NCBI GenBank assembly: GCA_018668095.1
Contig: JABIQF010000221.1
Span: 1-10,476, forward strand
Reading direction: 5' to 3'
From: Cellvibrionales bacterium
GTDB lineage: Bacteria; Pseudomonadota; Gammaproteobacteria; Pseudomonadales; UBA7434
Length of the DNA: 10,476 nucleotides
Below, piece after piece: positions 6,626 through 10,476 of the stretch. Numbering within the stretch: the stretch's first letter is position 1; the number at the start of each line of letters is the position of its first letter. The translations under genes and the position numbers were made by a program. The notes below the pieces were generated by a model, which was not told the DNA's origin, did no database searches, and was given only the letters and a program-made list of their open reading frames with translations.

Positions 6626-7636
6626 ATGACCGACGAGCACCGTTTTGCGGCATTAGAAATTAATGGTTTAGAAAAAACCTACAAGAATGGCTTTCAGGCC
6701 CTTAAAGGGATAAGCCTTAAGGTTGAGACGGGTGATTTCTTTGCATTACTCGGCCCGAATGGTGCGGGTAAATCGACAACCATTGGTGTTATTTGCTCCT
6801 TGGTATCGAAGACGGCCGGTCATGTGAGTATTTTTGGACATAATATTGATACGCATTTTACCGAGGCCAAGCAGTGTATTGGCGTGGTACCGCAAGAGTT
6901 TAATTTTAACCAATTTGAAAAAGTCCTCGATATTGTTGTTACACAAGGTGGCTATTATGGCTTGCCGCATCGTGTGGCGCTTGAGCGTGCCGAAAAGTAC
7001 CTTCGACTGTTAGACCTTTGGGATATGCGGGGGATGATTTCACGCACGCTCTCAGGGGGTATGAAACGTCGCTTAATGATTGCTCGTGCCTTGGTGCATG
7101 AGCCGAAGTTGTTGATCTTAGATGAACCAACAGCGGGGGTTGATATTGAACTACGTCGCTCTATGTGGGAGTTTTTAGAGAAGGTGAATGCCACCGGTAC
7201 AACGATTATTTTGACCACGCATTATTTAGAAGAAGCGGAAAGTTTATGCCGAAATATCGCCATCATTGATGCCGGCAATATTATTGAAAATACCAGTATG
7301 AAAGCCTTACTCCGAAAGCTGACACGAGAAGTGTTTGTCTTGGATATAAAAGAATCGATAACTAGTGATTTACAGCTCAGCGGTTTTGTTTTGCGTTTAA
7401 TGGATGAGCATTGCATTGAAGTTGAGGTTGATCAACATCAAACCTTAAACCAATTATTTAATCAGTTAGCCGAGCAGGGCGTGACAGTCACGAGTATGCG
7501 TAATAAAGCTAACCGTCTTGAAGAGATGTTTGTGTCGGTATTAAATACACCTGATGCTTCTGAAACTAACGATTCTGAAGAGAGCGATTCAAATATTAAT
7601 AGCTCCACTACTCAAACTAAAGGAGCTGCAGTATGA
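6626..7636 (+). CDS. yadG: ABC transporter ATP-binding protein YadG
   Basis: The ATPase subunit of an ABC-2 type exporter, 336 residues from the ATG at 6626. Visible motifs: Walker A GPNGAGKST (43-51), Q-loop Gln90 in GVVPQEFNFN, signature LSGGM (142-146), Walker B LLILDE (162-167) and switch His199 in TTHYLEEAE. Much of the protein follows E. coli YadG, including DEPTAGVDIELRRSMW and MRNKANRLEEMFVS. After that block it has an extra acidic, Ser/Thr-rich tail (~307-332) not present in E. coli YadG (308 residues as I recall). The frame opens upstream at TTG 6515, but those 37 codons (MVHVHLLLRQW...) do not look like YadG. A TTG at 6620 lies seven bases after GGAG (6609-6612) and could be the real start, adding two residues. 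The stop overlaps the yadH start by four bases, so the two are cotranslated. The substrate of YadGH is not established. Confidence 0.95.
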   Translation: MTDEHRFAALEINGLEKTYKNGFQALKGISLKVETGDFFALLGPNGAGKSTTIGVICSLVSKTAGHVSIFGHNIDTHFTEAKQCIGVVPQEFNFNQFEKVLDIVVTQGGYYGLPHRVALERAEKYLRLLDLWDMRGMISRTLSGGMKRRLMIARALVHEPKLLILDEPTAGVDIELRRSMWEFLEKVNATGTTIILTTHYLEEAESLCRNIAIIDAGNIIENTSMKALLRKLTREVFVLDIKESITSDLQLSGFVLRLMDEHCIEVEVDQHQTLNQLFNQLAEQGVTVTSMRNKANRLEEMFVSVLNTPDASETNDSEESDSNINSSTTQTKGAAV

Positions 7637-8406
7637 ATATATTAGGTCAGTGGATAGCTTTTAAAACAATTGTCTATCGCGAGATTCGACGCTTCTTACG
7701 CATATGGGTTCAAACGTTAGTACCACCCGCTATTACGATTGCGCTTTACTTCGTTATTTTCGGTAGTTTAATTGGTTCACGAATAGGGGAGATGGGTGGC
7801 TTTGACTATATGCAGTTTGTCGTACCGGGTTTAATTATGATGGCCATTATTCAAAACTCCTATGGCAATGTCGTGTCTTCATTTTTCGGTACCAAGTTTC
7901 AACGCAATATTGAAGAAATGTTAGTGTCGCCAGTAAAAGATATCACTATATTGTTAGGCTTTGTTGTTGGCGGCATGGTGCGTGGTTTATTAGTGGGCGG
8001 TATTGTCACTCTTCTCGCTTTGTTTTTTACCGATTTGAATGTGCATAACTGGTGGGTGACTATTAGCATGGTGTTTTTAACCGCGCTAGTGTTTTCGTTA
8101 GCCGGTTTTATTAACGCTATTTTTGCTGAGAGCTTTGACGATATATCGATAATTCCGACCTTTGTACTGACACCGATGATTTATCTAGGCGGTGTCTTTT
8201 ACTCAGTCGATTTGCTGCCGAATTTTTGGGCCAATGTCTCATTGATTAACCCGATACTGTATATGGTTAATGGCTTTCGATTTGGTATTCTTGGCGCCAG
8301 TGATGTTGGCTTGCTGCATGCTTATATTATGCTTATTTTATTTGTGGTTGTTGGTTTCTCTACATCATTGTATTTACTCACCCGCGCAGAAAAATTACGT
8401 AGCTAG
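7633..8406 (+). CDS. yadH: ABC-2 type transporter permease YadH
   Basis: The 257-residue inner-membrane partner of YadG. It has about six hydrophobic segments (~29-48, 60-78, 105-132, 141-165, 172-190 and 230-249) and the ABC-2 layout. IWVQTLVPP (24-32), MQFVVPGLIMM (60-70), KFQRNIEEMLVSP (88-100), FDDISIIPTFVLTP (168-181), YLGGVFYS (184-191) and NPILYMVNGFRFGILG (206-221) follow E. coli YadH closely. The start is set by AGGAG at 7621-7625 and by the ATGA overlap with the yadG stop. The protein ends in LRS as in E. coli, and the codons for Arg, Ser and the TAG stop form the first unit of a 14-bp tandem repeat running into the spacer. Two copies of each subunit would be expected in the exporter; the transported molecule is unknown. 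Confidence 0.95.
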   Translation: MNILGQWIAFKTIVYREIRRFLRIWVQTLVPPAITIALYFVIFGSLIGSRIGEMGGFDYMQFVVPGLIMMAIIQNSYGNVVSSFFGTKFQRNIEEMLVSPVKDITILLGFVVGGMVRGLLVGGIVTLLALFFTDLNVHNWWVTISMVFLTALVFSLAGFINAIFAESFDDISIIPTFVLTPMIYLGGVFYSVDLLPNFWANVSLINPILYMVNGFRFGILGASDVGLLHAYIMLILFVVVGFSTSLYLLTRAEKLRS

Positions 8407-8463
8407 AATTATTTAGCTAGAGTTATGTAGCTAGAGTTATGTAGCTAGAGTTATGTAGCTAGA
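8399..8463 (+). repeat. 14-bp tandem repeat, about 4.6 copies, at the yadH stop codon
   Basis: The unit GTAGCTAGAGTTAT occurs at 8399-8412 (one change), 8413-8426 (one change), 8427-8440 and 8441-8454 (both exact), then partly at 8455-8463. The first unit covers the end of the yadH coding sequence, including its TAG stop at 8404-8406. Each unit contains the palindrome TAGCTA. It occupies most of the 91-base yadH-queF spacer. No CRISPR-like spacers are present. Confidence 0.93.
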
Positions 8464-8497
8464 CAGTGAGATTGGTTTAGGTTTAGGCAGTTTATTT

Positions 8498-9373
8498 ATG
8501 GGTAATACAAAAGATACTTCTGTTTCAAAAGCGGCGCATTCGCTTTCGAATAACTATGCATCAAGCTCCTCGTTGGGCGAGCATAGCCAGTACGATAATG
8601 AGTATGATCCTGCTTTATTACATCCTATTTTGCGCAGCGAGTACCGCAGTACTGTGGCGAATTTTGTGGCGCCTATTTATGGCCATGATTTATGGCAATG
8701 CTTTGAGTTGTCTTGGTTAAATAATCATGGCGTACCACAAGTGGCCTGTGCCGATATAATTGTGCCAATGGCATCATTAGCTATTGTTGAGTCTAAGTCA
8801 CTTAAGCTGTATTTAAACAGTTTCCATGATCGTCAGTTTGCCGATCAAGAAGACGTTAAAACACTCATTAAAGTCGATTTAACGGCACTACTGAGTGCAG
8901 AAGTTAAAGTTGTGTTTCGTTCGGCATCCGAAGTGGTGGGCGCCTCTTCGCAGGCTATTGAGCCGCTTTTATTAGATAATCTAGAGGTCACTTGCAGTCA
9001 ATATCAGCGCGACCCTAAACTCCTCTTATTAAATGCCGATAACCGTCAGGTAAGTGGTGAGCAGTTTTGTTCTCATTTATTACGTAGCCATTGTCCGGTG
9101 ACCAATCAGCCAGACTGGGGTACATTGACGATCCGTTATTCAGGCTCTGCGATTAATCCTGAAGCCTTGCTGCGTTATATTGTGAGCTTTCGTCAGCATA
9201 ATGGTTTTCATGAGCAGTGCGTTGAGCAAATTTACTCTGACATTATGACGGAGTGTCAGCCTGAGTTACTCACCGTTTATGCGCAGTATACGCGTCGAGG
9301 GGGCATTGATATTAATCCTTGGCGATCGAATGACAGTGAGCCCTTAGTATTAGATAGAGTATGGCGACAATAG
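8498..9373 (+). CDS. queF: NADPH-dependent 7-cyano-7-deazaguanine reductase (long, YqcD-type QueF)
   Basis: A 291-residue cytoplasmic enzyme that reduces the nitrile of preQ0 to the aminomethyl of preQ1 with two NADPH, the last step before insertion of the queuosine precursor into tRNA. It is the two-domain form known from E. coli. ESKSLKLYLNSF (98-109) is the QueF motif in the N-terminal half. The C-terminal half has catalytic Cys199 in SHCPVTNQPDWG with the following Asp206, then HNGFHEQCVEQI (234-245; substrate-binding His238-Glu239) and YTRRGGIDINPWRSN (264-278). Length is slightly over E. coli's 282 because of a Ser-rich N-terminal extension (~1-30). The ATG has only a weak ribosome-binding site (AGGCAG, ending ten bases before it). 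It follows yadH after 91 bases, filled mostly by the tandem repeat. No preQ1 riboswitch was found upstream. Confidence 0.96.
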   Translation: MGNTKDTSVSKAAHSLSNNYASSSSLGEHSQYDNEYDPALLHPILRSEYRSTVANFVAPIYGHDLWQCFELSWLNNHGVPQVACADIIVPMASLAIVESKSLKLYLNSFHDRQFADQEDVKTLIKVDLTALLSAEVKVVFRSASEVVGASSQAIEPLLLDNLEVTCSQYQRDPKLLLLNADNRQVSGEQFCSHLLRSHCPVTNQPDWGTLTIRYSGSAINPEALLRYIVSFRQHNGFHEQCVEQIYSDIMTECQPELLTVYAQYTRRGGIDINPWRSNDSEPLVLDRVWRQ

Positions 9374-9429
9374 TTTAGTGCGGTTAAATCCATTGTTGAA
9401 GATCTTCATAGCGAGCAGGTAATTACAGT

Positions 9430-10134
9430 ATGTTTTTATCAGAAACAACATTGATTTTAGCCAGCGGTTTTTGGCTAACGCTTTTTATTGGTTGCGTTAT
9501 GTTTGCGGTTATAGCCATTAAGAGTCGTCGTCAGCTGAGTGATTTAGACCGTATCATTGATACACAGCGTGGGCATATTCAAAAGCTTTCATCTTCGGTT
9601 CCAGAATTACAAGTCGATGATGTTAACAGTGATAGTGTTAATGGCGATTTACTGCAAGCACAGCAATATGCTGATGAATTAAAGCAGCAGATAGAAGACA
9701 TGGATGAGCTCCAGAAGAGTCAATCATTGAATCGAGATAGTGAGCTAACAGAAGCAATCGACAAACTTGCAGAAACAGAGGAAGGCTTGTTAGCGAGTGA
9801 ATCCTTAGCTGATTCGCTTCAAAAAGAGGTTGTTATTTTAGAGCAGCAAGTTAAAACGCTCAGCGATATTTTAGACGTAGGTGATCTTGCGACTATGCGA
9901 GAGATTATCGTCAACTTTACTGAAGAGACGCGGGGCTTATTAGCCACGATTACTGATTTAGAAGTAGAGCGGAATCAATTATTACAGCAATTAGAAGATA
10001 CCGAATCTAACGAAAAAGGCACCATAGGCACAGTGGTTGGGTTGAAGCGCAAATTATCATTAGCTGAGCAGCAGATAAAAGACCTGAAAATAGAGCATGG
10101 ATCACAGATTACAGAGCAGACGAGTGAAGGCTGA
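9430..10134 (+). CDS. Membrane-anchored coiled-coil protein of unknown function
   Basis: A 234-residue protein I do not recognise. It has one hydrophobic segment near the N-terminus (~7-30, ending in the basic KSRR at 31-34), followed by a long Glu/Gln/Leu-rich region with heptad-like spacing (~35-52, 73-148 and 170-222). The basic residues after the segment suggest an N-terminal signal anchor with the coiled coil in the cytoplasm. There are no catalytic motifs and only one Cys (Cys22, inside the membrane segment). It starts 56 bases after queF on the same strand and may be in that operon, but nothing links it to queuosine. GC and codon usage look like its neighbours. It could be a scaffold or a cell-envelope/division-associated factor, but that is only suggested by the architecture. 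A weak AGGT precedes the ATG by ten bases. Confidence 0.75.
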   Translation: MFLSETTLILASGFWLTLFIGCVMFAVIAIKSRRQLSDLDRIIDTQRGHIQKLSSSVPELQVDDVNSDSVNGDLLQAQQYADELKQQIEDMDELQKSQSLNRDSELTEAIDKLAETEEGLLASESLADSLQKEVVILEQQVKTLSDILDVGDLATMREIIVNFTEETRGLLATITDLEVERNQLLQQLEDTESNEKGTIGTVVGLKRKLSLAEQQIKDLKIEHGSQITEQTSEG

Positions 10135-10146
10135 CAGCTTTACAGA

Positions 10147-10178
10147 GCGGGGCATCTAAGATAAAGTGCCGCGCCTTT
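10147..10178 (+). terminator. Possible terminator after the coiled-coil gene
   Basis: GCGGGGCA (10147-10154) pairs with TGCCGCGC (10167-10174) over eight positions with one G-G mismatch, around a 12-base loop. It lies 12 bases after the stop codon and is followed by CTTTC, only a short T-run. It could end the queF-side transcript before the tRNA gene. Confidence 0.4.
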
Positions 10179-10227
10179 CGAGATAAAGCGCATAGCGCAT
10201 TGGAAGGTAAAGAAAGAGTAAAAATAC

Positions 10228-10315
10228 GGTGAGGTGTCTGAGTGGTCGAAAGAGCACGCCTGGAAAGTGTGTGTACGGTAACGTACCGAGGGTTCGAATC
10301 CCTCCCTCACCGCCA
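10228..10315 (+). tRNA. tRNA-Ser(GGA)
   Basis: A complete 88-base serine tRNA gene with encoded CCA. The acceptor stem GGTGAGG (10228-10234) pairs fully with CCTCACC (10305-10311), the discriminator is G10312 and CCA is 10313-10315. The anticodon GGA is at 10262-10264 in the loop CTGGAAA. A long variable arm (GTACGGTAACGTAC region) marks the serine class, and the T-loop TTCGAAT is flanked by AGGG/CCCT. The sequence closely matches E. coli tRNA-Ser(GGA). It reads UCC and UCU codons. An integrase-like frame begins 75 bases downstream in the same direction. Confidence 0.97.
10288..10315 (+). other. Probable attachment site (att) at tRNA-Ser 3' end
   Basis: The T-arm, acceptor strand and CCA of the tRNA gene are the usual crossover region for tyrosine recombinases using tRNA genes. 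The integrase-like frame immediately downstream makes this the likely left attachment site of an inserted element. The second copy would lie beyond the window, so the exact core cannot be defined. Confidence 0.5.
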
Positions 10316-10347
10316 TAAAGGTCTTTAAAGGCTCTTAAGCCCTTGTT

Positions 10348-10369
10348 AGTTAGCAACTTTTTGCCAACT
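10348..10369 (+). promoter_or_regulatory. Hairpin just upstream of the integrase ribosome-binding site
   Basis: AGTTAGCAA (10348-10356) pairs with TTGCCAACT (10361-10369) over nine positions with one A-C mismatch, around a CTTT loop. It ends three bases before GAGGAG (10373-10378). It is a candidate translation or transcription control element of the integrase, or an accessory recombinase-binding site. Confidence 0.4.
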
Positions 10370-10390
10370 CACGAGGAGCAGTAGACAAAA

Positions 10391-10476
10391 TTGAAGACAT
10401 TTAAGCACCCTAAATATACCTTCATTAAAAACAATACCTTTTACTTCTCTCGGTCTGTTCCTGTTGATCTGAGATG
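10391..10476 (+). CDS. Phage/island-type tyrosine recombinase integrase (5' end only)
   Basis: An open frame runs from TTG at 10391 to the window edge (28 codons). The translated start reads KHPKYTFIKNNTFYFSRSVP and then VDLR. This matches the N-terminal pattern of many site-specific integrases, a short beta-hairpin 'Y-x-F-x-R-x-x-x-Y-x-x-R-x-V-P-x-D-L-R' (DUF6538-like). The frame is closed upstream by TAG at 10382-10384 and has no ATG, so TTG is the only common start codon. GAGGAG (10373-10378) is a good Shine-Dalgarno, but at 12 bases its spacing is long. The catalytic Arg-His-Arg-Tyr domain lies outside the window. Position and direction right after tRNA-Ser support the call. It could be intact or a remnant; only its first tenth is visible. 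Confidence 0.72.
   Translation, partial: MKTFKHPKYTFIKNNTFYFSRSVPVDLR

Noticed and set aside
8399..8463. CRISPR array or iteron origin
   Set aside because: Units are directly adjacent with no spacers, and no replication gene is nearby; the array starts inside the yadH stop region.
8407..8497. preQ1 riboswitch upstream of queF
   Set aside because: The spacer is mainly the tandem repeat; no C-rich loop hairpin with an A-rich tail could be found.
10316..10341. Terminator of the tRNA gene (GGCT/AGCC, 10330-10341)
   Set aside because: The stem is short and needs a bulge to extend, and no T-run follows; too weak to call.
10156..10356. A 66-codon minus-strand frame over the tRNA-Ser
   Set aside because: It is the antisense of the tRNA gene; the run GGEGGIRTLGT is the well-known spurious translation of serine tRNA antisense sequence.

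Overview
This window looks like chromosomal DNA of a marine-type gammaproteobacterium. The YadG/YadH ABC exporter, the long (YqcD-type) QueF and the tRNA-Ser(GGA) with encoded CCA all closely resemble the E. coli versions as I remember them. The base composition is moderately AT-rich, and the polysaccharide-active genes on the left suit a marine polysaccharide degrader. I cannot assign a genus from the sequence.

Left part (1-3300, + strand): the C-terminal end of an S1-family sulfatase, then a 928-residue secreted lipoprotein. Its divergent GH10 xylanase-like catalytic domain sits between two cadherin-like modules and carries a C-terminal Lcl/DUF1566-type domain. Together they look like part of a polysaccharide-utilisation locus, possibly for a sulfated xylose-containing glycan (inference). 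A 490-base AT-rich gap follows. It holds a perfect 12-bp palindrome, a hairpin with a T-run pointing to the minus strand, a good promoter-like sequence and a possible 34-codon minus-strand ORF.

Middle part (3791-6215): a bacterial RIO-type protein kinase and a hotdog-fold thioesterase form a probable + strand pair. Facing them on the minus strand are a secreted avidin-family protein of the dimeric, rhizavidin-like type, and Ogt, a DNA-alkyl repair methyltransferase.

Right part (6216-10134): after a hairpin-bearing divergent spacer come yadG and yadH (ABC-2 exporter, overlapping by 4 bases), queF (preQ0 to preQ1 in queuosine synthesis) and a membrane-anchored coiled-coil protein of unknown function. 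A 14-bp tandem repeat has grown at the yadH stop codon.

Right edge (10228-10476): a complete tRNA-Ser(GGA) is followed 75 bases later by the first 28 codons of what reads as a tyrosine-recombinase integrase, apparently starting at TTG. This is the usual layout of a genomic island or prophage inserted at the 3' end of a tRNA gene, so the window probably stops just inside a mobile element whose cargo is not visible here. The most notable items are the avidin-like protein, the tRNA-Ser/integrase junction and the modular GH10 lipoprotein.
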